From Synechococcus sp. RedBA-s (GTDB lineage Bacteria; Cyanobacteriota; Cyanobacteriia; PCC-6307; Cyanobiaceae), in contig NZ_JAGQBF010000021.1 in NCBI RefSeq assembly GCF_024345495.1, positions 1 to 51,645 on the forward strand: 51,645 nucleotides of DNA, read 5' to 3'. A model generated the notes under the pieces. That model saw only the letters and a list, made by a program, of their open reading frames with translations. It was not told the origin of the DNA and did not search any database. How positions within the stretch are numbered: position 1 is the stretch's first letter; each line of letters starts with the position of its first letter. Of the stretch, positions 20,252 through 29,114 are shown piece after piece. A program made the position numbers and the translations under genes.

Positions 20252-20979
20252 ACCCCAGTGAGCCCCTGGCGCGGCTGGATCTGGGGCGACGCGAGCGGCT
20301 GGGGATGCTGGAAGCGGTCTGGGGTGAGACCAAAGATGTCGATCAGATCACGGCGATCCTCGACCGCCTGCACCAGGCCGGCGAGCTCGCCCTGGTGACG
20401 AGGGTGAGCGCCGACAAAGCCGCGGCGATCGAGGAGCGGCTGCTCTTTGAGCGGCCCAAGATCGCCGCCGGCTTTGAGCATCACCGCCAGGCCCGCGCGC
20501 TCACCAGCGGTATCCTGCCCAGCGCCGATCCAGCCCTGGGGCTGGTGCAGGTGCTCTGCGGCGGCACCAGCGACCTGCCCGTGGCCCACGAGGCCCAGCT
20601 GGCCCTGCGCTGCCATGGGGTGACCACGGAGCTGGTGGTGGACGTGGGCGTGGCCGGTCTGCACCGGCTGCTGGAGCAGCTGCCGCGGCTGCGAAGAGCC
20701 CGGGTGCTGATCGCCTGCGCCGGCATGGAAGGCGCCCTGCCCACAGTGCTGGCTGGGCTGCTCCCCCAGCCGGTGATCGGCGTTCCTGTCTCGGTGGGCT
20801 ATGGGGTCAGCGCCGGCGGGGTGGCTGCTCTCAACGGAATGTTGGCCAGCTGCGCCCCGGGGCTGAGTGTGGTGAACATCGACAACGGTTACGGGGCCGC
20901 CATGGCGGCCCTGCGCATCCTGCTGGCGCTCAGAGGTGCTGCAGCAGCGGATAGGCCGTCAGCAGCTCCTCAGTGCTGA
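20248..20979 (+). CDS. larB: LarB-type nickel pincer cofactor synthesis protein
   Basis: LarB carboxylates and hydrolyses nicotinic acid adenine dinucleotide in the first step of the nickel-pincer nucleotide cofactor of lactate racemase. The family core (AIR-carboxylase-like fold) is evident in LVQVLCGGTSDLPVAHEA, VVDVGVAGLHRLL, LIACAGMEGALPTVLAGL and GVPVSVGYGVSAGG. Length 243 is usual. No larA, larC or larE lies in the window, a situation common in cyanobacteria where the product is unknown. The last 50 bases overlap the convergent DUF1517 gene. Confidence 0.9.
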   Translation: MNPSEPLARLDLGRRERLGMLEAVWGETKDVDQITAILDRLHQAGELALVTRVSADKAAAIEERLLFERPKIAAGFEHHRQARALTSGILPSADPALGLVQVLCGGTSDLPVAHEAQLALRCHGVTTELVVDVGVAGLHRLLEQLPRLRRARVLIACAGMEGALPTVLAGLLPQPVIGVPVSVGYGVSAGGVAALNGMLASCAPGLSVVNIDNGYGAAMAALRILLALRGAAAADRPSAAPQC

Positions 20980-21868
20980 GCACCTCTCCCTTGCCCTCGG
21001 GCTGCCAGATCACCTCCAGGGCGATCAGATCACCGGCGGACACCGCACCGATCACGCCGAGCCCATCGCGCAGATCATCGGCCGTGCTGACGGTCTTGAG
21101 GGGGATGCGGCCACGGCTGGCCACCAGCAGGGTGACAGCGATGAAGTCGCTGGTGGCATCGGTGGGGCCACTGGCGGCGGCTTCATCCTGGAAGCGGCGC
21201 CCGCCCACATTGGAGGTGACCTCACTGCGCAGCTTGCTGCGTTCGGTCATCGAGAGCCGGTTGAAGGTGGATTCGGCGCTGGCGAAGGGCACCTGGCCCA
21301 GTTCGCTGTTGGCGTAGACCCAGAGGTCGGGCTGGCGCAGCAGCGACAGGCTGGTTTCCTGCAGCAGCCGTTGCAGGCCGCTGCTGCCGGTGGTGTCGGC
21401 GGTGGCGGCCAGACGGCGCAGATCATCCTGAAGTTCGCGGGCTGAGGCCAGCAGACCCACCTGCAACTGGGCGATGGTCACCGGCCCATCGGCGCGGGGG
21501 GCCGCCGCCAGGGAACCGGCGCCACTGCTCATGCCACCGCCACCGCCGCGCAGGGCGTTCACGAGGAAACCGGCGATCGCCATCATGATCAGGAAGCCGA
21601 ACAGGCCGCCGCCCCCGAAGCCGAAGATGGGAATCAGGAAGGGGAAGCCGATCCCTCCGCCGTAGCCACCCCGATAACCCCCACCGCCATAGCCACCCTG
21701 GTAGCCGCCACCACCGCCGCTGTAACTGCGGGGCATGGACGGGGTCGAGCGAAAACTTCCACCACCGATACGACCACCGCGGGCGGCCCAGCTGGGGGCC
21801 GGCGAAGAGAAGAACAGCAGGCCACTGGTCAGGAGCGGCATCAGAACCAGCAGAGAAAGCCGGCGCAT
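20930..21868 (-). CDS. DUF1517 family Gly-rich membrane protein
   Basis: About 312 residues from the ATG at 21868: signal segment LSLLVLMPLLTSGLLFFSS, a glycine/tyrosine/arginine-rich stretch with GGYQGGYGGGGYRGGYGGG, a membrane segment FGFLIMMAIAGFLVNAL, and a soluble C-terminal domain with TIAQLQVGLLASARELQDDL and the ending EVLSTEELLTAYPLLQHL. This is the DUF1517 family found in cyanobacteria and plastids, function unknown. Its 3' end reads antisense through the last 50 bases of larB. The frame opens 18 codons further upstream but the chosen Met fits the signal peptide. Confidence 0.87.
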   Translation of the reverse strand: MRRLSLLVLMPLLTSGLLFFSSPAPSWAARGGRIGGGSFRSTPSMPRSYSGGGGGYQGGYGGGGYRGGYGGGIGFPFLIPIFGFGGGGLFGFLIMMAIAGFLVNALRGGGGGMSSGAGSLAAAPRADGPVTIAQLQVGLLASARELQDDLRRLAATADTTGSSGLQRLLQETSLSLLRQPDLWVYANSELGQVPFASAESTFNRLSMTERSKLRSEVTSNVGGRRFQDEAAASGPTDATSDFIAVTLLVASRGRIPLKTVSTADDLRDGLGVIGAVSAGDLIALEVIWQPEGKGEVLSTEELLTAYPLLQHL

Positions 21869-21933
21869 CCTGGCGAAAGCGATTGGGAAGGGACGAGGGG
21901 ACACAGGTGTCACCCGAAGCAAGTGCAGCGAAT

Positions 21934-22167
21934 CTAGGAACCACCCCCCACGATGGTGACCACCTCAAGTACGGCGTCCCCACCAACGGCCTGATCGGCC
22001 CAGGCCGTGCGGGGCAGAATGTCGCCGTTGAACTCCACCACCACCAGCCGCGGTTCGTAGCCGAAGTGGCGCAACACCTCCAGCAGCGGCAGGCCCGCCG
22101 GGCAGCTGCGGGCGTCGCCGTTGAGCTGGATCGTGAGGTTGGCGCCTGGCCCCTGCTGGTCGCTCAT
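21934..22167 (-). CDS. thiS: Thiamine sulfur-carrier protein ThiS
   Basis: A 77-residue ubiquitin-fold sulfur carrier: LTIQLNGDARSC, LLEVLRHFGYEPRLVVVEFNG and AVLEVVTIVGGGS. ThiS is adenylated and thiocarboxylated on a C-terminal Gly-Gly before giving sulfur to the thiazole ring. Here the frame ends Gly-Gly-Gly-Ser, one residue past the diglycine, so maturation by trimming would be needed unless the Ser is tolerated. ATG at 22167 overlaps the thiE TGA by four bases (ATGA), so both are read from one message. Confidence 0.9.
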   Translation of the reverse strand: MSDQQGPGANLTIQLNGDARSCPAGLPLLEVLRHFGYEPRLVVVEFNGDILPRTAWADQAVGGDAVLEVVTIVGGGS

Positions 22168-23216
22168 GCCTCCTCCCCCAGGGCTGCGAGCAACTGGCGG
22201 CTGGCCGCGCCCGGATCGCTCGCCTCGGTGATGGCCCGCACCACCGCCACCCGGCTGCCGCCTGCGGCCTGCACCGGCGGCAGCCGGGTGAGATCGAGCC
22301 CGCCGATGGCGAAAAAGGGAATCGGGCTCTCGGCCGCCGCCGCGCGCACGTAGGCCAGGCCCACCGGCTCACGGCCGGGTTTGGTAGGGGTGGCGTTGAT
22401 GGGGCCAACGCCCACGTAGTCGCAGCCCTCAGCCACCGCCTGGCGCAACTGCTCGATGCGCTGGGTGCTGCGACCGATCAGGCGATCGGGGCCCAGCAGG
22501 CGACGCGCTTGAGCCGGGGGCAGATCCCCCTGGCCCAGATGCACCCCATCGGCCTCCACCGCCAGGGCCAGGTCCACCCGGTCATTGACGAGAAAGAGGG
22601 CGCCATAACTGGCGCAGAGCTGACGCAGGGCGCGGGCCTCGCGCCAGCGCTCCAGGTCGTCGGCCTGCTTGGCCCGGTACTGCACCAGGCGCACCCCCGC
22701 CTCGAGGGCCGCGGCCACGGTCTCGTGCAGACGGGGCGACGGGCTGGTGATCAGATAGAGGTGACAGCGCAGCAGTTGCTCGCGGCGGCCGGCGGCGGCT
22801 CCACAGGCGCGGATCAGATCCACCTCCAGGTCATAGAGGGCATAACGGATCGCGGCAGCCTCGGCGGCCAGCAGCGGATCACCGGCGCGGCCGAACTCCT
22901 CCAGGACCCGCAGGGCCTCCTGGGCGCGGCCTGCATTGGCGGCCACCACCTGCACCGGCTGAAGCCGCTTGGCCTGGGCGGGGTGGGCCAGGCCCGCTCC
23001 CCCATCGCTGGCGCTGTGGCGGGCAGCCTTGTAGGCGGGCAGGTGGCAGCGGCCCAGCCGTTGGCGCAGGTCCTTGAGCCGGGCCACCAGATCCTGGCGG
23101 TCGAGGCCGAAGCGGCACCAGTCTTCCAGCACCCGCAGGCCCTCGCGGGCGCGGTCGAGGTTGGCGTCCAGCAGGCGCAGCACGGCCGGCTCAGGTGTCG
23201 TCAGGGCGGCATTCAC
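22164..23216 (-). CDS. thiE: ThiD2-ThiE fusion, thiamine phosphate synthase
   Basis: A 350-residue two-domain protein. The N-terminal part (RLLDANLDRAREGLRVLEDW, then VVAANAGRAQEALRVLEEF) is the ThiD2-type domain typical of cyanobacterial ThiE, assigned to hydroxymethylpyrimidine phosphate handling. The C-terminal part is ThiE, joining pyrimidine and thiazole phosphates: VRLVQYRAKQADDLERWREA, LVNDRVDLALAVEADGVHLG, DYVGVGPINATPTKPG and FFAIGGLDL. It precedes thiS on the same strand with a four-base overlap. No TPP riboswitch was seen upstream of 23216. Confidence 0.94.
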   Translation of the reverse strand: MNAALTTPEPAVLRLLDANLDRAREGLRVLEDWCRFGLDRQDLVARLKDLRQRLGRCHLPAYKAARHSASDGGAGLAHPAQAKRLQPVQVVAANAGRAQEALRVLEEFGRAGDPLLAAEAAAIRYALYDLEVDLIRACGAAAGRREQLLRCHLYLITSPSPRLHETVAAALEAGVRLVQYRAKQADDLERWREARALRQLCASYGALFLVNDRVDLALAVEADGVHLGQGDLPPAQARRLLGPDRLIGRSTQRIEQLRQAVAEGCDYVGVGPINATPTKPGREPVGLAYVRAAAAESPIPFFAIGGLDLTRLPPVQAAGGSRVAVVRAITEASDPGAASRQLLAALGEEA

Positions 23217-23264
23217 GGGATCGGAACCTGCGTAAGGTGAAGGCCACTCCAGGGCAGGGCGGCA

Positions 23265-23381
23265 ATGGAATTCGGCGGTGGCGACAGCCCGATGCTGGTG
23301 CTGATCTCAGGAATTCTGCTGCTCGGGGGCATTGCTGCCTTCATCGGCTGGGGTCTGAGCAACGCCTACCCCCCCGGCTGA
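23265..23381 (+). CDS. Possible 38-residue single-pass membrane protein
   Basis: A short frame, ATG at 23265 to TGA at 23379-23381, with one hydrophobic helix MLVLISGILLLGGIAAFIGW and the ending GLSNAYPPG. It resembles in size and layout the small photosystem or cytochrome subunits, but matches none I know by sequence. It diverges from thiE (48 bases) and its 3' two-thirds lie antisense to the 3' end of ribF. The ribosome site is weak (AGGGCAGGG), so it may be a chance frame. Confidence 0.5.
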   Translation: MEFGGGDSPMLVLISGILLLGGIAAFIGWGLSNAYPPG

Positions 23382-24371
23382 GCGGCTCTCCAGCAAGCGG
23401 AGGGCCAGGGCCGCATCCACACCAATCTGGCGGCTGAGTTCCTCCAGGCCGGCAAAGCGTTGCTGCTGGCGCAGCAACTGGACCGGCTCCACCTCAAGGT
23501 CACGGCCCACCAGCTCGATGTCCCGATCCAGCAGGTGCACCTCCACCGCCGAAGGGGCCAGAGGATCCACTGTGGGCTGCGGACCCAGGTTCATCACCGC
23601 CGCCATGGTCGTGCCGCAGGCCTGCAGCGCGCCGCCTCCATCGGTGGGTGAGGTGGTTCGCACCCAGGCGGCATAGACCCCCTCCTGGGGCAGAAACTTG
23701 CGGCCGTCCACCTGCAGATTCGCCGTGGGCCAGCTGAGCTGACGGCCCAGCCCCCGGCCGCGCACCACCCGGCCGCTGAAGCGGTAGGGGCGCTCCAGCA
23801 GGCGGTTGGCCTCATCGATGGCACCGGCCGCCAGGGCCCGGCGGATGCGGCTGCTGCTGATGCGCTCGGAGCCATCCCAGAGCATCGAGGAGACGAGAAC
23901 ACGTAGACCATGGCGTTCGCCGATCTCTCGCAGGCTGGTGGTGTCGCCGCTTCGGTCGTGGCCGAAGCGGAAGTTCTCGCCCACCGCCACCTCCCGAGCC
24001 TGGAGCTCCCCCACCAGCACCTGCTCGATGAAGGCCTCCGGGCTGAGCAGCGAGAGCTGGCGGGTGAAGGGCACCAGCACCAGCTGCCGGATGCCGTAGG
24101 GCTCCAGCAGCGCCAGCTTCTCGCCCGGGAGATCGAGGCGCAGGCGCGGTTCGCCGTAGAGCAGCTCCCGGGGATGGGGCCAGAAACTCACCACCGTGGG
24201 CACAAGCCCGGGTGTGGGAGCGGCAGCGACGGCGGCGATCACCCGGCGGTGCCCCTGGTGCAGACCATCGAAACTGCCCAGGGCGACGGCTGTGGGCCGC
24301 GTCGCCTCCTGGGGGGAGCGCAGGGGAATCAAGGAATCGGACGGGGCCCGGCTTGGAAACCATCCTTCCAT
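23307..24371 (-). CDS. ribF: Riboflavin kinase / FAD synthetase
   Basis: A bifunctional enzyme that phosphorylates riboflavin to FMN and adenylates FMN to FAD. The N-terminal nucleotidyltransferase part has VALGSFDGLHQGHRRVI, VVSFWPHPRELL, VGENFRFGHDRSGD and ISSSRIRRAL; the C-terminal kinase part has GRVVRGRGLGRQLSWPTANL, PQEGVYAAWV and NLGPQPTVD. The ATG at 24371 gives 354 residues; an ATG at 24410 is also open. After the usual end near ALALRLLESR there are about 25 more residues (SAGGVGVAQTPADEG...) that are antisense to the small membrane ORF. Confidence 0.95.
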   Translation of the reverse strand: MEGWFPSRAPSDSLIPLRSPQEATRPTAVALGSFDGLHQGHRRVIAAVAAAPTPGLVPTVVSFWPHPRELLYGEPRLRLDLPGEKLALLEPYGIRQLVLVPFTRQLSLLSPEAFIEQVLVGELQAREVAVGENFRFGHDRSGDTTSLREIGERHGLRVLVSSMLWDGSERISSSRIRRALAAGAIDEANRLLERPYRFSGRVVRGRGLGRQLSWPTANLQVDGRKFLPQEGVYAAWVRTTSPTDGGGALQACGTTMAAVMNLGPQPTVDPLAPSAVEVHLLDRDIELVGRDLEVEPVQLLRQQQRFAGLEELSRQIGVDAALALRLLESRSAGGVGVAQTPADEGSNAPEQQNS

Positions 24372-24449
24372 GGGGGTTCCAGCCAAGGAGCCGCCGCCAC
24401 TACGGGCCATGGCAAGTTTGAGGAGCTCTGATCACGGTTCTGCGCTCCG

Positions 24450-25031
24450 ATGGTTGACCGCCTCGATCTCCAGCTGGTGTCAGCGGCCCTGCGCCGGGTG
24501 GGCTGGATCCGCTTCTGGACTCAGCTGTGCCTCGGCGTGGTGGTGGTGGGCGTGCTGGCCTTCAACAACATCGGCGGGCGCCTGGCGGCCAACAGTGCCC
24601 GCTCCCTCGGGCTCGGCCCTGGCCTGTCCCTGACCACCCTTTCCTTTTTTGTCTTGCTCTGGTGTCTGTGGCAGAGCTGGCTGGTGGTGCGCTGCGGCCG
24701 GGCCCTGGCCAGCCCCGCCCGTCCTGGCCGCGGCGAAACCAGCCGTCTGATCAAGCGGGGCGTGCTGGCCGATCTGGCAGGGCTCAGCCTGGCGGCGGTG
24801 GGGTATCAGGCCCTGGCCGGCAGCCTGTTCGTGCAGGCCTCGATGCAGGTGCCCGGCTTCTTCGGGGCGCAGCTGGCGGTGCCGCCCGGCACTCGCGGCG
24901 GCCTGATGGGGCTGCCGATCACCTCACTCGAGATGCTCTCGGTGCTGAGCAACACCCAGGTGCTGTTCGCCCACCTGATCGGCCTGTGGATCAGCCTCTG
25001 GCTACTGCAGCGGGTTCACCGCCCCAGCTGA
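24450..25031 (+). CDS. DUF3611 / Tic21-like membrane protein
   Basis: A 193-residue membrane protein with four hydrophobic segments ([72 protein letters not shown]). The order [32 protein letters not shown] and [16 protein letters not shown] fits DUF3611, the family of chloroplast TIC21/PIC1, proposed as an iron or protein permease component of the inner envelope. Its cyanobacterial role is unsettled. It is divergent from ribF and its last 16 bases overlap the convergent surE. Confidence 0.82.
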   Translation: MVDRLDLQLVSAALRRVGWIRFWTQLCLGVVVVGVLAFNNIGGRLAANSARSLGLGPGLSLTTLSFFVLLWCLWQSWLVVRCGRALASPARPGRGETSRLIKRGVLADLAGLSLAAVGYQALAGSLFVQASMQVPGFFGAQLAVPPGTRGGLMGLPITSLEMLSVLSNTQVLFAHLIGLWISLWLLQRVHRPS

Positions 25032-25810
25032 ACCGGCAGTTGATCGAGGCCACCGCGCCAGAACAGCTCCGGCTGCAGCGGTGTGAGGGCGGCGCCGCCG
25101 GCATGGATCTGGGCCACATCGGTGGGCCAGTCGCGGGGGCCTGCGGTGGCGGATTCAAGGTCGTCGACCACCTCACCGGCCAGCCAGTAATAGGTGCGCC
25201 CGCGGGGATCGGTGCGCTGATTGAACTGATCGCGGTAGCGGCGCACCGCCGGGCGGCACCAGCGCAGGGAACCGATCCGCTCGATCGGCAGGGCCGGCAC
25301 GTTGAGGTTGAGCAGCAGCCCCTCCGGCCAGGCCCCGGCCATGGCCGCCTCCGCCACATCGAGGGCGAGGGTGGCGGCCGGGCCGAACTGGCGCCAGTCG
25401 AAGCAGGCACTGCTCACCGCCAGGGCGGGCAGCCCCTCGAGGGTGCCCTCCATCGCCGCTGAAACGGTGCCGGAATAGAAGACATCGCTGCCCAGGTTCG
25501 GGCCGTGGTTGATGCCGGAGAGCACCAGATCGGGCGGGGCATCGAGCAGCCGGCCGAGGGCCAGCTTGACGCAGTCGGAGGGGGTGCCGCTGCAGGCCCA
25601 GGCGATGATCCCGGCGGCGAAGAGCCGGTCGGCCCGCTCCGCCCGCAGGGGGGTCTGCATGGTGAGGCCATGGCCGGTGGCGGAGCGCTCTTGGTCGGGG
25701 CAGACCACCGTGACGGTGTGGCCACGGCCCGCCGCCTCGGCCGCCAGGGTCTGGATCCCCTCGGCGAATACCCCGTCGTCGTTGCTGATCAGGATCCGCA
25801 GGCTGGGCAT
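25016..25810 (-). CDS. surE: SurE 5'-nucleotidase
   Basis: SurE is a metal-dependent phosphatase acting on nucleoside monophosphates. The N-terminus [20 protein letters not shown] carries the Asp-Asp metal site; the second and third motifs are [15 protein letters not shown] and [28 protein letters not shown], of which SGINHGPN is the clearest. The ATG at 25810 gives 264 residues, as usual; the frame opens upstream with a Pro/Leu stretch that looks untranslated. It is divergent from pheS by 80 bases. Confidence 0.95.
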   Translation of the reverse strand: MPSLRILISNDDGVFAEGIQTLAAEAAGRGHTVTVVCPDQERSATGHGLTMQTPLRAERADRLFAAGIIAWACSGTPSDCVKLALGRLLDAPPDLVLSGINHGPNLGSDVFYSGTVSAAMEGTLEGLPALAVSSACFDWRQFGPAATLALDVAEAAMAGAWPEGLLLNLNVPALPIERIGSLRWCRPAVRRYRDQFNQRTDPRGRTYYWLAGEVVDDLESATAGPRDWPTDVAQIHAGGAALTPLQPELFWRGGLDQLPVQLGR

Positions 25811-25890
25811 CGGGAGCGGCAGGGGCAGGGGCGCTGGCGGCAACTTAGGCAGGCTTGCTCCGTACAGTCGACAGCCAACGCCCCCGATCC

Positions 25891-26898
25891 GTGAGCGCCA
25901 CGATCAGCCTCCAGCAGCTCACCGACCAGCTCGACGCCCTTGAAGCCGAAGCGGCGGCCTCCATCGCCGCCGCCAGCGGCAGCACGGAGCTGGAGGGACT
26001 GCGGGTGGGGCTGCTGGGCAAGAAGGGCCGCCTCTCCGCGGTGCTGGGGGCCATGGGCAAGCTGGAAGCGGCCGAGCGCCCCGTGGTGGGTCAGCGGGCC
26101 AACGTGCTCAAGGAGCAGGTGCAGGCGTTGCTGGGCCAGCGGCTGGAGGGGCTGCGGGGCGCCGCCATGGCCGAGAAGCTGGCGGGGGAACGGCTGGATG
26201 TGACAACCCCCAGCCGCTACGTGCCGGTGGGGCACCGCCACCCGCTGATCCGCACGATCGAGGAGATCGTCGACATCTTTGCTGGGCTGGGTTACAGGGT
26301 GGAGGAGGGGCCGGAGGCCGAAACCGACTACTACAACTTCACCGCCCTGAACATCCCGCCGCACCACCCGGCGCGGGACATGCAGGACACCTTCTATCTG
26401 CCCGGTGAGCGCCTGTTGCGCACCCACACCTCACCGGTGCAGATCCGCCACCTGGAGAGCAACCCGCCGCCGGTGCGGATCGTGGCGCCCGGGCGGGTGT
26501 ACAGGCGCGACGCGGTGGATGCCACCCACTCGCCGGTGTTCCACCAGGTGGAAGTGCTGGCCATCGATGAAGGGCTGGATTTCAGCCACCTGCGGGGCAC
26601 CGTCACCACGTTCCTACAGCAGTTCTTCGGTGATCTGCCGGTGCGCTTCCGCGCCAGCTACTTCCCCTTCACAGAGCCGTCGGCGGAGGTGGATGTGCAG
26701 TGGCGGGGGCGCTGGCTGGAGGTGATGGGCTGCGGAATGGTGGATCCGGCGGTGCTGGAGGGCCTGGGGCTGGATCCCGAGCGCTGGAGCGGTTTTGCCG
26801 CTGGCCTGGGGGTGGAGCGGTTCTGCATGGTGCGCCACGGCATCGACGACATCCGCCGGCTGTTCACCAGCGATCTTCGCTTCCTGGAGCAGTTCTGA
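25891..26898 (+). CDS. pheS: Phenylalanyl-tRNA synthetase alpha subunit
   Basis: PheS is the catalytic subunit of the heterotetrameric enzyme that charges tRNA-Phe. The N-terminal coiled coil ([19 protein letters not shown]) is followed by the class II core: [53 protein letters not shown] (motif 2) and [18 protein letters not shown] (motif 3). The GTG at 25891 gives 335 residues, typical. No Phe leader peptide or T-box is visible upstream. pheT is not in the window. Confidence 0.96.
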   Translation: MSATISLQQLTDQLDALEAEAAASIAAASGSTELEGLRVGLLGKKGRLSAVLGAMGKLEAAERPVVGQRANVLKEQVQALLGQRLEGLRGAAMAEKLAGERLDVTTPSRYVPVGHRHPLIRTIEEIVDIFAGLGYRVEEGPEAETDYYNFTALNIPPHHPARDMQDTFYLPGERLLRTHTSPVQIRHLESNPPPVRIVAPGRVYRRDAVDATHSPVFHQVEVLAIDEGLDFSHLRGTVTTFLQQFFGDLPVRFRASYFPFTEPSAEVDVQWRGRWLEVMGCGMVDPAVLEGLGLDPERWSGFAAGLGVERFCMVRHGIDDIRRLFTSDLRFLEQF

Positions 26899-26959
26899 TG
26901 TCAAACGGGCCGCAGCAGGAAGGCTCCCCATACACTCAACAGGTTCTCGCCTCCGACCG

Positions 26960-27910
26960 GTGCCCTGCGTCGGACTGATCGTCAACGACGGCAAGGATCT
27001 GGCCGTCAAGACGGCCGATCTGATCCAGAGCCGCTTTGAAGCGGCCGGTACCAGCGTGCTCAGGGTGAGCAGCTCAGGCGGGATGGTGGGTTTCGCCAAT
27101 CCCGACCACCACCTGCGCAGCCGCGGCTTCAGCGCCTGCGTGCCCGAGAGCTTCCACCCGGAGATGAGCCTGGCGGTGGTGCTGGGGGGCGACGGCACCG
27201 TGCTCTCCGCCGCGCGCCAGACCGCACCGATCGGCGTGCCGATCCTCACGGTCAACACCGGCCACCTGGGTTTTCTGGCCGAGGCCTACCTCAGCGAGCT
27301 GGATGGGGCCATGGAGCAGCTCCTCAGCGACCGCTGGAGCGTGGAGGAGCGCACGATGCTGGTGGTGAGCGTGATGCGGGGCGACCAGAGGCGCTGGGAA
27401 GTGCTCTGCCTCAACGAGATGGCTCTGCACCGGGAACCGCTCACGAGCATGTGCCATTTCGAGATCGCCATCGGTCGCCATGTGCCCGTGGACATCTCCG
27501 CCGATGGGGTGATCCTCTCGACCCCCACCGGATCCACCGCCTATGCCCTCAGTGCCGGCGGGCCGGTGATCACCCCCGACTGCCCGGTGCTGCAGCTCAC
27601 CCCGATCGCCCCCCATTCCCTCGCCTCCCGCGCCCTGGTGTTCAGCGACCAGGAGCCGGTGACGGTGTTTCCGGCCACGCCCGAGCGGCTGATGATGGTG
27701 GTGGACGGCAGCGCCGGCTGCTATGTGTGGCCGGAAGATCGGGTGCTGATCCGCCGCAGCCCTCACCCCGCCCGCTTCGTGCGGCTACAGGACCACGAGT
27801 TCTTCCAGGTGCTGCGCAACAAGCTGGGCTGGGGACTGCCCCATGTGGCCAAGCCCGACAACGGCGAGTTCGGCGGCCGCGACGGCCCCGGTGCCGGTGC
27901 GCGTCCATGA
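26960..27910 (+). CDS. nadK: NAD kinase
   Basis: NadK phosphorylates NAD to NADP, essential as the photosynthetic electron acceptor. Motifs are [14 protein letters not shown] (GGDGT), [13 protein letters not shown], and [18 protein letters not shown]; the opening [19 protein letters not shown] is typical of one of the two cyanobacterial NadK types. GTG at 26960 gives 316 residues. Its TGA overlaps the next ATG (ATGA at 27907-27910), coupling it to an unusual response regulator. Confidence 0.95.
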   Translation: MPCVGLIVNDGKDLAVKTADLIQSRFEAAGTSVLRVSSSGGMVGFANPDHHLRSRGFSACVPESFHPEMSLAVVLGGDGTVLSAARQTAPIGVPILTVNTGHLGFLAEAYLSELDGAMEQLLSDRWSVEERTMLVVSVMRGDQRRWEVLCLNEMALHREPLTSMCHFEIAIGRHVPVDISADGVILSTPTGSTAYALSAGGPVITPDCPVLQLTPIAPHSLASRALVFSDQEPVTVFPATPERLMMVVDGSAGCYVWPEDRVLIRRSPHPARFVRLQDHEFFQVLRNKLGWGLPHVAKPDNGEFGGRDGPGAGARP

Positions 27911-28587
27911 GTGGGCCCCTGATCCTGCTGGTGGGGGAGGAGGCCGAAGCGATGGCACCGCGGCTGGAAGCCTCCGGTTACCGCACAGCCCCGGTGGGTG
28001 CCCTGCCCGATCCGCCGGCGGCGGTGCTGGTGTCAGGAGCCGATGGCGTGGCCACGATTCCGGCCCTGCGCATGATCCTGGAGAACGTGCCGATCCTGCT
28101 GGATCTGGTCTGCGACAGCGTCGAGGCTCGCTCCCGCTGCTTCAGCTCCGGCGCCGACGACTTCTGGCTCTCCAGCGCCGGCGGCAGCGACCTGCTGATG
28201 CGCCTGCGCCTGCTACTGCAGATCCGCGGTGATCACCGTGCTGGCGGCGGCGGCCAGATGCCCCCCCTGCAGCTCGCCGACCTGAGCCTGGATCCTGCCA
28301 GCCGGGAGGTGCGGCGGGGCCGGCGACCCCTCGCGCTCACCGCCCGCGAATACCAGTTGCTGCTCACGCTGATGCGACAGCCGGGGATGGTGCTCAGCCG
28401 GGAGCAGATCCTCGCTGAGGTGTGGAACGACCAGCAGGGGGCCGCCAGCAACGTGGTGGAGGTGTACGTGCGTTATCTGCGCCAGAAGCTGGAAGAGAAC
28501 GGCGAGCGGCGCCTGATCCACACCGTGCGCGGGCGGGGCTACTGCCTGTGCGAGCGTGCCCCCCGCCCGGAGCGCCCAGCCCCATGA
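27907..28587 (+). CDS. OmpR-type response regulator with a degenerate receiver
   Basis: A 226-residue protein with a CheY-like N-terminal domain and an OmpR/PhoB winged helix. The DNA-binding part is intact ([44 protein letters not shown]). The receiver keeps the fold pattern ([16 protein letters not shown]) but the phosphoacceptor Asp is replaced by Ser near residue 43 ([10 protein letters not shown]) and the conserved Lys of the last strand by Ser (FWLSS). It should therefore act without ordinary phosphotransfer, like other pseudo-receiver regulators. It is coupled to nadK upstream and a DUF192 gene downstream, each by ATGA. Confidence 0.85.
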   Translation: MSGPLILLVGEEAEAMAPRLEASGYRTAPVGALPDPPAAVLVSGADGVATIPALRMILENVPILLDLVCDSVEARSRCFSSGADDFWLSSAGGSDLLMRLRLLLQIRGDHRAGGGGQMPPLQLADLSLDPASREVRRGRRPLALTAREYQLLLTLMRQPGMVLSREQILAEVWNDQQGAASNVVEVYVRYLRQKLEENGERRLIHTVRGRGYCLCERAPRPERPAP

Positions 28588-29114
28588 CCCACTCCAGGCT
28601 GCTGCCAACAGCGCAGGCAGCTCTGCTGGCGCCGCTGGGGTTGGTGCTGGGGGCCCTCGCCCTGGGCTCCCCCCGGGCCCTTGGCGCGGAGAGTCGAGCG
28701 CAGGCCCCTCCCCAGGTGCTGCCGCTGGAGGCGGAGTGGTGCCTGGAGGGAACCGGCGGCTGCATCCAGCTGGAGGTGCCCAGGGGCCAGCGCCAGTACA
28801 GCCTGGGCCTGATGCAACGCCCGCCGCTGGGGCCCCTGCGGGGCATGTGGTTTCGCTTCGATCCACCCGAGCCGGCACGGTTCTGGATGCACCAGACCAT
28901 CACCCCGCTCGACATGATCTTTCTGCGCGAGGGCAAGGTGATCGCCATCGAAGCCGCGGCCCAGCCCTGCCCGCGTCTGCCCTGCCGCAGCTACGGGCCG
29001 GTGGAACCCGCCGATGGGGTGGTGGAGCTGGACGCCGGCGAGGCGGCCCGCCTTGGCTTTGCTGTGGGTACCCCGGCGCCGATCCACTGGCTCAATCGAC
29101 GCGGCGCCCCTTGA
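28584..29114 (+). CDS. Exported DUF192 family protein
   Basis: A 176-residue protein with a signal-like segment (ALLAPLGLVLGALALGSPRALGA) and a DUF192 domain: LEVPRGQRQYSLGLMQRPPLG, MWFRFDPPEPARFWMHQTITPLDMIFL (read in two parts) and VVELDAGEAARLGFAVG. DUF192 (UPF0127) proteins are small beta-rich proteins of unknown activity, often exported. ATGA overlap with the regulator suggests a three-gene unit nadK, regulator, DUF192. The last 23 bases overlap the convergent cobL. Confidence 0.85.
   Translation: MTHSRLLPTAQAALLAPLGLVLGALALGSPRALGAESRAQAPPQVLPLEAEWCLEGTGGCIQLEVPRGQRQYSLGLMQRPPLGPLRGMWFRFDPPEPARFWMHQTITPLDMIFLREGKVIAIEAAAQPCPRLPCRSYGPVEPADGVVELDAGEAARLGFAVGTPAPIHWLNRRGAP

Noticed and set aside
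22164-23264. TPP riboswitch for thiE-thiS
   Set aside because: The 48-base gap before thiE is too short and lacks the CTGAGA-type element.
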